Source of the DNA: Oasisia sp. SBJ-2009
Taxonomy: Eukaryota > Annelida > Polychaeta > Sabellida > Siboglinidae
Reading direction: 5' to 3'
Length of the DNA stretch: 64,000 nucleotides
NCBI GenBank assembly: GCA_964017155.1
Contig: OZ024867.1
Span: forward strand, 10,924,116 to 10,988,115
In this document: positions 1-13,799 of the stretch, piece by piece
Layout: every line of letters starts with the position of its first letter
Numbering within the stretch: the first letter of the stretch is position 1
Notes under the pieces: generated by a model
Seen by the model: only the letters and a program-made list of their open reading frames with translations
What the model was told of the DNA's origin: nothing
The model's database searches: none
Translations under genes and position numbers: made by a program

Positions 1-2404
1 CCAAGGGTAAACAACAAGGTATATTGTTAATTAAGGTCAATTAGAGCCTGAAGGAAGCAGTGCCCAGTCAAAAGGCATCGTTTGACACAGTCTCTGGCAG
101 ATCTGGCGTAATGGTACAGAGTTTCTATTGTCGATTAAGCCCATTTCTACCATATCAGCATAATATATTTTTGATTATAAAACACCAGAAACTGTCAGAA
201 TATTCTGTTTGTTGTGAAAAGACCAGTTTCATTGAATACAGCATTCTGCAAATTCTTGTATGTGTATGTCAAATGTTTATAATTATCCCTCAACAGTTTT
301 AATTGTTGCAAGACATGACATACTTGTACCTATATGCTTCTAAAGAATATGTCTTATACTACCTTGAACCATACATAAATTCTAATTAAAAACAAGTTAA
401 ACACCATGCAAACACAATGTATAAACACAATAGTTATGTCTAAGATCTTTGCACAGTACGTTTTAGTTACATTTTGTCAAACTGCATTAGTAATGTTAAT
501 GTCCATTGTTTTGTACTTGTTACTGGTTATATCCAGTATGTATCCAGCTGATGTTCTTGTTGACCCACTTTACTGTAAGAGTTGTTAGCAGCAATGTATG
601 TGATTAATTAAGGCTAATGACCCAGCGGAAACCTGGAGGGTTGGGTTTGGTCATCATGCACCTTCAAGGGATGCCACTTTCAAGAGAGCTGCGTCTATGG
701 TGTGGAATCAGTTATACGCTGATTACAACACACTGGATAAGACATTTGTGCTAACATATTCTTCTCAAAATGTACCTGATTTGCTTCTACCTTCTAAAAA
801 GGATTGTTTTAATAAAACTGTGTAAAAGTTGGAAATATGGACATATTTGAAATCACCATACTAGAATAATGCTTAAATTATTAGTAATTGTTTTAATGAA
901 GTAGTGCTTTTAGTAGTGTAATATATTTAACTGCTGGAAAGTCAACTTAAACTGTGGCTTGGGAAGCCAGCAAGCGTAAGACTGATTAATATGTTAGTCA
1001 TTGAAATGATAAGAGAATGAGTAACAAAATAACTGTTCTGTGTAAAGATAGATTTATACAAATTCACATATGGAGTTGACTATTAAAGTTATAAGAGACC
1101 TTAACATTGTTGATGTATTAATGAGACTTACCTTTGGGAATAGACCCATTCAGAACGGAGTCAACAGTATCCTTTGAGTTGAATTATGACGTGATGAGTA
1201 CACCAGTCAGACGTGTAACTAAAGGCAGTGAGAACTGAGAAGTAGTGCAATGGTTGGTGAGTATGCCCAACCAGTAACGTGTTGTGCAGTAATTGCAACA
1301 CAGCGGGATTCGAACCTGCTCAAACCACACAAACAATGTACTGTTCTAGTTTTTAGAATGTCTTACTTTTCTTATATAGATTACGCTGTATTTTTGATCT
1401 AGTTTGCTTTCTTATGGACACACTTTTGACTGTGTGCCTGTGTGCGTAAATTACTATAAGGATAGCCTGCAGATTACACCCAGGGTAACAGCAATATTAC
1501 AACACTGCTACATTTCACATATTAAAGTTTATAATAATTATGTATCATGTAAGATAGTGTTCACTGTTTAAGTAAAAGAAAAACGGTTATATTACGTATA
1601 CAGCGGAAATGGTAATGTAATGTGGCACATAACTTAAGAACTGTGAGTGTGAAGTCAGCGATTTGAGTGAAGTTAGACTGTTACTGTTAGTAAGTACAAA
1701 ATGAAAGTCAGAAAGATAATGCTGACTGCGATTTATTGCATCCACTTACTTCCAATCGTATTAATGTATGTCACTGCAAAGATTAACCTTGTTGTGTAAT
1801 AATGTTGTTATTAATGTTTGCATATCCATGCTTGAGCTTGGACCAAGAATTTGATGAATGGGTAATTCGTATCCATTTTTTAAACCACAGGCACAGATGC
1901 TCGGCTGACCCGGCCATGTTGACACAGCGATTGGGGGCAAATTCCAGTAGGTGGCCCCACCAACTGGTAGATTATGACTAGTGCAAATGATACACGTAAA
2001 CAGAATAAATATACATGTTGTTTGCACGTATATCATGCTAATAAATGTAACATATACGGCCGTATCCCACATAATTATACGGTCGAAATTTCGTAGAGAA
2101 CATATATATATAAGAAAAAACCGGTTATTGCCGTTTTATGATGTCGCTGCGTAGTCGGATGTTGTCAATGTATAGAATAAAATGTATATTGGTGATTTCA
2201 CCCGTTTAACGAACACAACACCTTTCATATTATCACTAAAACCTCACCTAGCATACCACAATATGTCGGTATAAATAGAGCTGAAAAGTCTGACGACACC
2301 AAGGAACAATTGAGCAATGACTATCGAGCGACACATTCGGTTTCGCTTGATAACCAAGTGTCGCTGCATAGCCGGTCAATTGAATTGTCGCTCCATGGTC
2401 GTAT
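1..2404. other. Gene-free left flank
   Basis: I see no supportable coding exon, repeat family or RNA gene here. Short open frames have no recognisable domain and unremarkable composition. Around 1295-1325 the minus strand carries a GGTTCGAATCC tRNA-type B box, but no A box lies at the right distance, so it is at most a SINE relic. Confidence 0.5.
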
Positions 2405-2690
<286 letters not shown>

Positions 2691-2691
2691 T

Positions 2692-3160
2692 ATCCTGTAA
2701 TTAGTACAGCTAAAGTCGATTATGCAGTAGTGGGGTAAGGGTTTCAATGCAATATATTGTCTGTCAGAAAATCGAGTTGTGGTTTATTTGGAAGTTAGGT
2801 GCCATTTGTTGGGATTGGTGTGCGAAATAGTACCATACCACGCCAAATACACGTTTGTGTTTGAGTGAGGCAGTTTTGACAAATACGATGATGTGTGTAT
2901 GTGTTTTCCATCATGCTAATCGGTGACCCAGATAGTTGGTACAATTTGGCAAAACCTACTGATTATCTATCGAAAGGTGTTTAAAATACGTCCAAATAAT
3001 CGTGTTATTAACAGTTATGTAGTTTTGCTCACTACGCAAATAAAAGGCGGTCATAATATCATTTATAAACCGTCGGCGTATATCAGTGTCACTCCGGAGC
3101 ATCGTTGTTGGAAATATTCAGTTTACGAGGTTGCAGAGTGTAATGTTTAGCGAAAGATTG
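2692..3160 (+). repeat. Dispersed LTR-like repeat, copy 1
   Basis: This stretch aligns by eye, with small indels, to 28490-29000. Shared blocks include the segment around GGTGACCCASATAGTTGGTA, the following TTGGCAAAACCTACTGA, and TATCAGTGTCACTCCGGAGC against a close match. The second copy is followed by a tRNA-Leu-type primer binding site, so I infer that both are long terminal repeats of one retrotransposon family. Copy 1 has no visible primer site after it and seems to be a truncated or solo LTR. Confidence 0.6.
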
Positions 3161-3385
3161 CCAGGTGGCGTCGTACTCGTAGTCACATGAATGTGATCAG
3201 TTAACTCTCCGAATGAGTAATAGGGCATGACAGTCGGTCACAATACATGGCGAGATTACACGCGATTGGCGTTGATTGGGGACTGGACATGACAAGAATA
3301 ATATTCTAACAGTATATGATAGGTGTTGACATGTTGTCCTTACTTGATCGATCGCCAGGTTACGTCGTCGTTGCAAGGCTGCGCG

Positions 3386-3468
3386 TTTACGGTGATAAGA
3401 TGCTACCACCAACCACAACAGACGAGCTGGAAACCGTATTTGGAATGGTTACGTACCTGGGAAAGTTC
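3386..3468 (+). pseudogene. Ty3/gypsy pol fragment (RT-RNase H connection)
   Basis: The + strand reads a short peptide containing FGMVTYLGKF, the stretch that follows the reverse transcriptase core in Ty3/gypsy polymerases. The same block, almost identical in DNA, occurs in the minus-strand gypsy remnant near 31.1 kb. It ends at a stop codon after about 27 codons, so only a scrap of pol remains. Confidence 0.55.
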
Positions 3469-3575
3469 ATATAGACTGTAGCAGTCCATAGATAATGTTA
3501 TGTGTGGATACTGGTACAGCTGATTCCTTACACCAACTGCTTTTTCGCGGTAGTTATGAGTTGCAAAGGGGTTCC

Positions 3576-3655
3576 ACGAATCCACATTAGTTGCTAGAGG
3601 CGCTGATCCGCAACTAGTTGCGTATCAGCGCCTCTAGGCACTAACATGGATTTGT
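3576..3655. repeat. Near-perfect 80-bp palindrome, copy 1
   Basis: The two halves are reverse complements with few mismatches, centred on CAACTAGTTG at 3615/3616 with no loop. A second copy with the same flanks is at 30289-30375. The sequence could extrude as a cruciform or be transcribed as a hairpin. It looks like a minimal foldback MITE, but no target duplication was identified. Confidence 0.75.
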
Positions 3656-4140
3656 TGGCATGTTGCTAAGCTGCGTTTGTATTGACTTCGCACGAAACAC
3701 TTAATGAAAAGCCAATGGCTGTCTGTCCGTCAATAAGTGTTGCTGCAATTAGCATAAAAAAACACAAACAAGTTGTGCGCGTGGATGCACAAAGAGAACG
3801 GGGCACATATTCCCGTGGTCCGACGAAAAAGGAATGGCATTTTGGATCAGTGCGGTGAAGAGAAACCACTGGCGATCGCCGAAACACAGTAGCGTCGTCT
3901 GCAAGCATCACATTGATCAAAACGACTACGAGAGAAAACAATATATAGTAATGATATGACGATAATATTGTTGTATGTTTGCCCTATCAATATGATGTTT
4001 GCATTTTCAACATACAGCTTTTAGTGTTATGATTAATATGGTATGTGGCTATTACTGTAAGTAACAGCTAGCCTAGGCCCTAGAATAGTGTCGTGTCCAT
4101 CCAAGTCCGAGTAGCACATGCTGTAGCCTATTGGATATTC

Positions 4141-4143
<3 letters not shown>
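3656..4143. other. No gene seen
   Basis: Apart from the palindrome flank shared with 30376-30395, I recognise nothing in this stretch. The minus-strand open frame at 3666-3941 has no recognisable domain. Confidence 0.4.
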
Positions 4144-4238
<95 letters not shown>

Positions 4239-4337
4239 CATACATACATACATATATACATTCTCTTTGATTATATTTATTTAATCAAGAACGAAATGTG
4301 TAAATAAAACTACAGTATATATATATATATATATATA
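4144..4337. repeat. (AT)n microsatellite with (CATA)n edge
   Basis: About 90 bases of pure AT dinucleotide are followed by a CATA run and, after a short gap, by another AT tract at 4316-4337. Open frames over it on both strands are artefacts. Confidence 0.95.
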
Positions 4338-4439
4338 ATTTTAATTTGTTTGGTTACCTTCATGGCTTGCCAATGGGAACAAGAAATTGGTGACCTTGCT
4401 ATGATTTGGGCCTATTTTTTCACCAATCTATTTCATCCA

Positions 4440-4695
4440 GAAATGTCCATCAACTAGAATCATTATAGACGGGACCGATTTCCTCAGTTGTACAGCATAC
4501 CATATGTTCTACATATAAAACCAAAAACACAATTAAGGGACTAGTTGGAAGATCACCTGGTGGACCTGTGACTTATATGTAGCCAGTTTACGGTGGATCT
4601 GCCAGTGACTGTTACATTTGTGAAAGATCCTCACTAATTGAAATGTGTAAGCCAGGTGAAAGTGTCACGGTTGATAAGAAATTTAATGTGGTAAC
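4440..4695 (+). pseudogene. DDE superfamily transposase relic (DDE_Tnp_4-like)
   Basis: Two frame-shifted pieces read as the core of a DDE_Tnp_4-type nuclease. The first carries STRIIIDGTDF with the first catalytic Asp. The second carries VGRSPGGPVTYM, then a stop, then VYGGSASD with the second Asp, and further on the stretch SVTVDK that matches the usual ADRGF region. In-frame stops and a frameshift make it non-functional. The family assignment rests on remembered motif order; ISL2EU- or IS4EU-type elements are likely relatives. Confidence 0.65.
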
Positions 4696-4789
4696 AACAT
4701 AGAGCGTAGCCATCTTACACTCTACTTTTATCGACGACTATAGTAACATTAACGTCAGCTGTATTCATTTTAAATTAGATTCAGCCTAA

Positions 4790-5224
4790 ACTTGTCCAGA
4801 AACCGATTGATGACTATCACAACTACACTGACCAACGCAAAGGCATGAGTAAAACTAACAAACAACGAGACACGACGAAAATATTTTGTAGACAAGCCGC
4901 ACTCCTCGTACTTACTATTGCCAGCACTTGGCTCGGGTCTATTAACTGACCAGATGGTATATACTGTGATTACAACGTAGGGTTCTTATCAGGTGTCATT
5001 GATTTAACTAGTCGGTCTTCTTCACTCAGAACATGTCTATGCCAAAGCCAAGCCCATCTATGCCAAGGCTACTGCAATTGTGTAATTGTTTGACATTGCT
5101 TTGGCATAATCATTGTCATTGAGGGTGGTCAATGCAAAGGTACTTGTCGTCTTCAATGGTTCTTTTACGTCCCAACTTGCAACGGAACTGACATTAACGT
5201 GATTCTCTGACTCACGAGGAATGC
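4790..5224. other. No gene seen
   Basis: This may be the rest of the decayed DNA transposon upstream of it, but no conserved transposase motif could be followed past about 4700. Confidence 0.35.
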
Positions 5225-5335
5225 ATAGTCCCCAATATTGAGAGCCAGGTTTATTACCAAGTATCATGCCTGTCGTGACCTGGTATTGAACTGACATGTC
5301 AGGCGGATGTGCTAACCACTACACTTTCCCCGTCT
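5225..5335 (-). repeat. tRNA-derived SINE head, degenerate
   Basis: The minus strand reads TGTAGTGGTTAGCACATCCG, a good pol III A box, followed by CATGTCAGTTCAATACC, which resembles a B box. The rest of the cloverleaf does not fold convincingly, so this is probably a SINE fragment and not a tRNA gene. Confidence 0.4.
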
Positions 5336-6260
5336 TTCTTTTTGAAGACTTATTTCGACAGTTGGAAATTGAATGTTTGCGTGAAGCTGGACTCCAAATA
5401 AATGGCAGTTGATGAATTCTACCAGCTTATTATGTATGGGTATTTTTGTTTAAACTATGAGATGGCGTAATCCTTGAAATTGACGTTTGATGTGCTTTTT
5501 GTTTTTAAATTTACTTTTTAGATGAATTAGTAATGAAAAAGTATAAGTTGTGTTGATAGTTTTCGGTCGTAGGGGAAGAGAACATTTTAATATAAGGAGG
5601 AAAATCGGGGTTACATGTTCAAGATTACGTTAATGAACCGATCCCTGGAATTCCTAATGATGACATGTGAGATTGTTTCTGATGGATGGGACCATAATTT
5701 GTATGGCAAATCATAATGTGTGACGGCAATATAAACAGATTAGTCGATAATAAAAAAACGCTTTGCAAACTTTGTAAGTTCCCAAGTGTGAATGAAACTT
5801 AATGCCCAGGTTCTCTCCCGGTATTTCGGTGTTCACGCTGCGCCTACCGTAACATAGCATGGCATGAACGTTGTAAATATTTTGTGGGGTAGATTATTTT
5901 CAAAATAACGTGTGTCGCGCCTCGTTTTGGTTCCCCGTTTATCGTTCGCGTTTTTACATCGCGTTTTTTTTTGTAAGATCAATAATAACAACTAACGATA
6001 ATTAATACATGCAACTTCAAAGCCATGTCGAATAATTACCAGGTATTGTAAATGTGTATTCATATAGGTAATATATAAATATGGTTGTATTGGTCAAACA
6101 TGGATTTGGGGGCGCGCTGTAACTTGTTGTAAAGATAACGGTATGGCTGGGGCTGTGACTCCCCTGTGTATACCATGGCATAGGCATGGCATGTGGCAGT
6201 GCTCTCGCGTTACATTATATGTACTCTATTATTATGTGTGTATGTGTGCGTGGATGCCTG
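5336..6260. other. No gene seen
   Basis: AT-rich unique-looking sequence with no recognised domain, repeat pair or RNA motif. Confidence 0.4.
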
Positions 6261-6261
6261 C

Positions 6262-6269
6262 GTGCGTGC

Positions 6270-6350
<81 letters not shown>

Positions 6351-6440
6351 TGTGTGTGTCTGTGCGCGCGTTGGGTGCATGTGTGTGGCTGTGGGTGGGT
6401 GGGTGAGTGTGGATGGTGGGTGTGGGTGGGTGGGTGCATG
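6262..6440. repeat. (TG)n microsatellite and GTGGG-rich tail
   Basis: A pure TG tract at about 6275-6349 is flanked by GCGT and GTGGGTGG variants. Overlapping open frames on both strands are repeat artefacts of poly-Cys-Val or poly-Thr-His type. Confidence 0.95.
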
Positions 6441-6796
6441 AGTGCGTATGAGTCATACGCCCACCTTTTTAACACAAGATTCGCTCCGTCGATTTACCAA
6501 TAAAATATCTACACACCACCTACTTTTCGTAACCGAAGGATCTGGCTGTTATAATGATTGTTTCGACACAAACGTCATCTTTGTAAACATGCTCTGAATG
6601 AAAAGAAACAGTGTGCCTGAAGCCAATATGTGTCATATGTCATAAAGGCGCGGCAAAAATATGAATATTATTTATTTTTGGCTTGGATCTTGGTGGGCAT
6701 AACAAATATACAGATGAATATAATATAATACGAATTCATGCATTAGGCTGGTATTCCCGTTAACGTGTTGAACACTATATTTTCAATTATTTGTAG

Positions 6797-6872
6797 AAAG
6801 TATATTTTGTCCTGCTGGTAATCGCGGTGCTTATAGTCATAGAAGGCAAACCCAAAGCCCCCAAACTCACAG
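6797..6872 (+). CDS. Possible signal-peptide exon of the + strand Cys-rich gene
   Basis: A pyrimidine-containing acceptor ending TTTGTAG precedes 76 bases that read a Lys followed by a strongly hydrophobic core (VYFVLLVIAVLIVIEG) and then a basic, proline-containing stretch. It ends at a GTAAGT donor. The exon starts in phase 0 and ends in phase 1, which matches the phase-1 start of exon A at 9581. No in-frame ATG lies inside and the codon before the exon is a stop, so the start Met must come from an upstream exon that I could not place. A secretion signal fits the cysteine-rich exons downstream. No equivalent was found for the minus-strand copies. Confidence 0.5.
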
Positions 6873-7227
6873 GTAAGTTTATTAAATAATGTTGCTAATA
6901 ACGGTGGTTCGGTGGTTGTGGGTGACAACAAAACACCTGTTTATGGACATGTTCATGGATAGCAGCTAAAGTGATACTGATGTCTTATCCTTGCCTAAAG
7001 GTTTTTCTTAAACCTGGTCCACACTTAACACAGTAACATTCTAGTTCCATGTAACCATTGACGATTATCATTCTTTTTAGTCGTTGAATTGTTGTCGACT
7101 TTATTTGATGCTTAGGTTTGTTATTTCATATTATAACTGTAAGAATGTGTCCATTATGAACAGAGCCAAGTACCAGTTAAGTAGTCGTGCGTTATAATTA
7201 TATGTACTGCACTCTCATTATGCCTTG

Positions 7228-7342
7228 TTTTATAGTATGATATGACTTACATTGGAGCAACAATGTGTCGATGAGTATGGCGTTTCGAGCCGTCAGCTAC
7301 GGTCCTTGTTCGCGTACTGGTGTCACGTGTGTTGGCTCAGAT
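7228..7342 (+). repeat. Dispersed repeat R1, copy 1
   Basis: This matches 8470-8582 over about 110 bases. Shared blocks include TGTCGATGAGTA, CCGTCAGCTACGG and GGTGTCACGTGTGTTGGC. Both copies lie near (AT)n arrays. The element type is unknown. Confidence 0.75.
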
Positions 7343-7418
7343 TTCGGCGGGATATTTGGTTGTAGATAGCAGGGAGATGATATCCCTGGTCTCTGCTCAT
7401 GGTAGGGGCTCTCTGTTT

Positions 7419-8252
<834 letters not shown>

Positions 8253-8345
<93 letters not shown>
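8253..8345. repeat. (AT)n microsatellite
   Basis: AT dinucleotide array with one TATG interruption near 8272; the minus-strand open frame across it is an artefact. Confidence 0.95.
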
Positions 8346-8347
<2 letters not shown>

Positions 8348-8469
8348 ATTAGTGACAAGACCCCTTCATGGTTATATATTCTTATTATTGTCTGTAACGG
8401 TAGTATGTTGTTCTTAAGAACAATAGTTAAGACATGGCATATTGAATATATAGTTAATGGTTCCACGTA

Positions 8470-8582
8470 TAGTGTATTGTATGATTTGACTTACTTTGGA
8501 AGAACAATTTGTCGATGAGTACGACGTTTCGATCCGTCAGCTACGGGTCTAGTTAAAGTACTGGTGTCACGTGTGTTGGCAC
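8470..8582 (+). repeat. Dispersed repeat R1, copy 2
   Basis: Second copy of the repeat at 7228-7342, in the same orientation. It is followed within a few bases by the left arm of the AT-cored hairpin. Confidence 0.75.
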
Positions 8583-8599
8583 AAGAAAAAAGTGAAGGA

Positions 8600-8661
<62 letters not shown>

Positions 8662-8690
8662 TCCTTCACTTTTTTTTTTAAATTAAAATA
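8583..8690. repeat. Inverted repeat with (AT)n core
   Basis: AAAAAAGTGAAGGATG is followed by about 58 bases of (AT)n and then CATCCTTCACTTTTTT, a perfect 16-bp inverted repeat. Because the AT core is self-complementary, the whole 100-bp block can fold on itself. The right arm overlaps the 3' end of a LINE fragment. Confidence 0.85.
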
Positions 8691-8960
8691 ATTTCTAAAA
8701 CATTTAAGTGTTCAACCTAGGTATAGCCCGCCCTTGCCAGATAATTATCAATTTTATTTTAAACATATTTACACTGCTGGCATTTACACAATCATGACTT
8801 AAATTATTCCAATCAGTTATTGTTTTCTGGGAGAAGGAGAATTTTCTTTTATCTAATCTACAGTATGGCTTGACTAGCGCTGCCTTATGCCCCTTAGAAA
8901 TGTGCTATGAGATTATTACAAATCGGGCCATAATACAAGGGGTGTGGGCGGGTGTGCACA
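8660..8960 (-). pseudogene. CR1/Jockey-like LINE 3' end fragment
   Basis: Read on the minus strand with frameshifts, the end of a LINE ORF2 is visible: the pattern ITDWNNLSHDCVNASSVNMF, then KIDNYLARAGYT. It matches in motif order the + strand fragment at 9060-9560. The polymerase core is absent (5' truncation). Confidence 0.65.
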
Positions 8961-9059
8961 CGCGCGATGGAAACACCAACATTTAACAAGCTTTATATAG
9001 TACATCTACATCGTATATCATCACTATTAGTACAGCTTGTAATATACTCGGTGTGGAAC

Positions 9060-9560
9060 TAACCTATTACTTAGAAGGATATTGATATGCTAGAAAGAGT
9101 ACAAAGGAGAACAACACAAATTATACAAAAACTCAGGAATATTAGTTATGAAATGCGTCTAAAAGAATGTGGTCTAACAACACTAGAAACCAGAAGATTG
9201 AGAGGAGATCAGATTGAGGTTTTTAAAATATTGAATGGGTATGAAAATATTGACAGATATATTGTTCACGGTCAAGGAAGAGAGAAGGACTAGAGGACAT
9301 GGAGTTACATTAGCAAAGAAGCAGTGTAGACTAGAGTAAATTTTCATTTTCACAAAGAATAGTAAACGAATGGAACAGATCATCAGCTGATTGTGTAGGT
9401 GCTAGTAGTGTTAATATATTTAAAAATAAAATCGACATATACTTAAGACGGGCGGGGTGTACTTAGATAGATAGGTTGGACTCTCGATAAGCCAAACGGC
9501 TTCCTTTTCCACCTGCCGTCTAGAGTTGAATCTCTAGGTGGCAATCTTGTTAAATCTTGT
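9060..9560 (+). pseudogene. CR1/Jockey-like LINE C-terminal fragment abutting exon A
   Basis: The open frame from 9087 reads LERVQRRTTQIIQKLRNISY and LTTLETRRLRGDQIEVFKIL, the typical post-RT region of CR1/Jockey-type LINEs, then breaks by stop and frameshift. The last recognisable part contains CVGASSVNIFKNKIDIYL near 9395-9440. The tail ends with short TTAAATCTTG repeats only about 15 bases before the exon A acceptor at 9580. A close relative lies in reverse at 29690-29990. Confidence 0.75.
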
Positions 9561-9580
9561 TAAATCTTATGTTACGATAG

Positions 9581-9721
9581 GATGGGGTGATTTTTGTGAA
9601 CATCCCGGGGACTGCAAAGGACTGGAAGGTGGCGTGTGCTGGCGATTTTTTGAGTGTCATTATTCGAGATGTCTTTGTGACGAAGATTCATTTCCAATTA
9701 CTAGATATGAATGTGCAATAC
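9581..9721 (+). CDS. Cys-rich exon A (+ copy)
   Basis: This 141-bp exon has an acceptor ending ATAG and a consensus GTAAGT donor, phase 1 at both ends. It encodes about 47 residues with seven cysteines spaced C-x5-C-x7-C-x5-C-x4-C-x-C-x11-C, resembling EB/EGF-like extracellular modules. The minus-strand copies at 46186-46326 and 61635-61775 have exactly the same exon length and nearly the same spacing (x6 in place of x7). The product is probably secreted; its function is unknown. Splice sites are inferred from sequence and from agreement between the three copies. Confidence 0.8.
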
Positions 9722-9827
9722 GTAAGTAAACACAACAATTTCATTTCGTTTTAATATTACGTGTTATAGTGTTCTTTGATCCGATAACGAAATAGCCAGA
9801 TTACACAATGATGCAACGATAAACACA

Positions 9828-9828
<1 letters not shown>

Positions 9829-9915
<87 letters not shown>

Positions 9916-9950
9916 CACGCACGCACTCACTCACGCACGCGCACGCACGC

Positions 9951-9998
<48 letters not shown>
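9829..9998. repeat. (AC)n microsatellite in intron A-B
   Basis: Two long AC tracts are separated by CTCACGCACGCA-type variants around 9908-9950. The overlapping minus-strand poly-Cys-Val frame is an artefact. Confidence 0.95.
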
Positions 9999-10002
<4 letters not shown>

Positions 10003-10265
10003 TACCTACTTAGACAGTTCGACGCTCTGATCACTGAGCTAGTACGCTCCTTCATATTGGTATTGCTAGTTTGGACCCGTTAGGTAATAAGTTGTGTGTT
10101 GGTTTTAAATGTGTGCCTTTGTTGTCCCCCGTCGGTTCTGATGATTTATACACTAGTGTATGTCAGCTCTCAGTGCGTACTTACTGTAAGCAGTAATGCA
10201 GCTTGAAATGAAACAGTCACATAGATCAACAACAAATGCTATATCAATATATGTATGCATTGCAG

Positions 10266-10403
10266 GCCCGAAATTCGGCAAAACTCCCTGCGCAAACCAT
10301 TCGCAATGCGGCCTGCCAGAAATGGGAGCAACCTGTCGGGATGGAATTTGCCAATGCCGCAAAGGCGACGATTACATGTCAGACGATAGGAGCCAGTGTA
10401 CTC
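10266..10403 (+). CDS. Cys-rich exon B (+ copy)
   Basis: The exon is 138 bp, with acceptor TGCATTGCAG and donor GTAAGA, phase 1 at both ends. It encodes about 46 residues with six cysteines spaced C-x5-C-x8-C-x4-C-x-C-x13-C, the pattern of EB-type modules in secreted invertebrate proteins. Its homologue on the minus strand is 45357-45488, where the first gap is x6 in place of x8. The first intron bases after the donor are also conserved between the two copies. No B exon was found in the third series. Confidence 0.82.
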
Positions 10404-11747
<1,344 letters not shown>

Positions 11748-11773
11748 TAAACACTTATAATTATGTTTTACAG

Positions 11774-11923
11774 GCCGTTTCGATGAACATTGCACCAAGG
11801 ACGACCAATGTCAATACCCAATGCAATGTTCGAAATTGTTCGAAAAATGCACATGCCCTATTTATCAAGTGAGCTACAAAGATCACTTCTTCTTGCCTCA
11901 AACTAGGTGCATCGACGATGGAA
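11774..11923 (+). CDS. Cys-rich exon C (+ copy)
   Basis: The 150-bp exon has acceptor TTTTACAG and donor GTAAGA, phase 1 at both ends. It encodes about 50 residues with cysteines in the order C-x5-C-x5-C-x6-C-x-C followed by one further Cys near the end. Minus-strand homologues are 43528-43680 (153 bp) and 56432-56581 (150 bp). The KDDQCQ.PM core is shared with exon C'. The loop before the last cysteine is variable in sequence and length. Confidence 0.82.
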
Positions 11924-12724
11924 GTAAGATCTCTTAGCTACTCTACATATTGAATACTCACCTGTGATTTAATTATAGCATGAATTCGCGATCTCGACAT
12001 CTCCTTCAAACTTAGTTCGTTCACAGGGACCGTTACACTAACATTTGATATTATGAATGATATTATAATGTTTAAAATACATGTCGGTCCTTCGGAGTGA
12101 TATTTCCTGGTGATAAATATTAGTGTCAAGAGGCGTTGACAGAATCCATCGACCACATATTATATTTCGTAATAAATTGAGGCATTTGACATCTTTCGAA
12201 ACATCTGTAATTGTATTTCTGTTTTTGTGTAGAAGTAATGTGTTTATTAGTTAGCGAAATGATACATTATTTTCGTTTATAAATTTTAATGTATGCACAT
12301 ATTCATATATGTATGTATAGACAAAAGCACATAAGTAGACATACATGCAGTTACATACACACATATGCATGCATGCATACATACAAACGCACGTACGTAC
12401 AAACAGGTAGGCTTATACGCACATACGTACGCGCTCATGCATCTGCACTTGTTTATTTATGTATATGTTTTAGACGTGTGTACATGTGTACCATATGTAC
12501 GTAATAATGCAGGCATGAAGGTTTATCTAAATGTGTTGATATATATCTACGTACGCCTGTATGCATATATCTACGTTTGTTTGTGTTTACACCTGTTCAT
12601 ATTTATATACACTATTTGCTACTGTTCTGGTCGCAAATTAACTATCGGTATTTGTTGAATATACGATCTTACTATTTAACGAAGTATTATTTGCCTGAAA
12701 AATGTTCTTCGAATTGCTTTTTAG
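11924..12724. other. Intron C-D
   Basis: Contains degenerate CATACATA and TACGTACG repeats between about 12285 and 12610 but no recognised element. Confidence 0.5.
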
Positions 12725-12832
12725 GATACATTTTGAAGCGTCGTCACAATTGCAATGTGGAAAAAGATATGTGTGACAACACGTTAAAGTGCTACACTTG
12801 CCACAAAGGCGTGCAAACAGTTTGTATATCAG
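12725..12832 (+). CDS. Cys-rich exon D (+ copy)
   Basis: The 108-bp exon has acceptor TGCTTTTTAG and donor GTAACC, phase 1 at both ends. It encodes about 36 residues with five cysteines spaced C-x6-C-x5-C-x2-C-x7-C. Homologues are 42165-42272 (108 bp, same spacing) and 48442-48555 (114 bp, last gap x9). The acceptor context GAATTGCTKTTTAG and the first intron bases (CACTACRTAC) are shared with the minus-strand copy while much of the exon differs. Confidence 0.8.
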
Positions 12833-13448
12833 GTAACCACTACGTACTCTTGCTTGCTGTCCTTTTTCTTGGTCAGATCGGAGAGTGACCGTTCATCAGC
12901 AATACAAATGGCGAATATGAATGTCGGAACAGGTCAAATGTAACATATTTAAAATTGATACATCGACTAACAAATGTACCAGGTTTAACTGAACGTGTTA
13001 AAGGTATGAGAAGATTAAAACTTGGCACCCGCCATTTTGTGAAATACCTGTTTCGAAAGTCTCGTAAGGTGACATATATCAACTGTCGCTAATATTATAA
13101 TGGCTGCCGACGTATGTGTTTCTTGAAAGTAATATCACTGCACTGGGTACCATAATTTATCAGATAATAATAATAACAATAAATTAACTAAATACATAAG
13201 GTAAGATAACAATAAATAAGCTAAGATAAATAAGTAAAGAAATAAATCAATGTGTACAAATACAATTCCCAACCGAACAATTGAAAACCAAGCAGCGTCA
13301 TAGAATACAAATCACTGTCATCAAGGCAGGTAGTGCCAGAATGCAAAGCGCCGACAGTGGCAGCGATTTATGGAATGCTCGTTTTAGATGTGATTTTATG
13401 CGGTTAATGTTTTTATTACACACCTGAGGTTTCATAGTAAGTTTTATA
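12833..13448. other. Intron D, up to the L2 element
   Basis: An AAATAA/AATAAC-rich patch lies at about 13163-13250. The true 5' edge of the L2-like element is unclear and may lie in this stretch. Confidence 0.4.
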
Positions 13449-13799
13449 ATGCTACGCAGAACTGGACTGTATTGTGCCGAAATGCGAAGTTTCTATCCTG
13501 TGAGCGTATTTCGGGACTTTTACACGATTGTTGCACCTGTACCAAGAGCTGTGATAGTCTACACTCGTCAGGAATTGTTCAGCCATGACATTGCTTCTGT
13601 CACTGGTCGCAAGCCTGGGCTGCCCCATGCATTGTTTATGGTAATTAAGAAGGCGGGTATTTCTGCATTCACCCGTGGGTGCAGGGCAGGTCGTAACAAG
13701 CAGCACCCAATCCGCCAGATAACTGGACATCGACCAAGCGCTGCACTCGTTTGGCGGCAATGCGGCGTGAACTGTACAAACCTGGCATTGATCAAGGCT

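Noticed and set aside
1255..1330. tRNA gene on the minus strand
   Set aside because: A B box is present, but no A box at the right distance and no acceptor stem could be paired.
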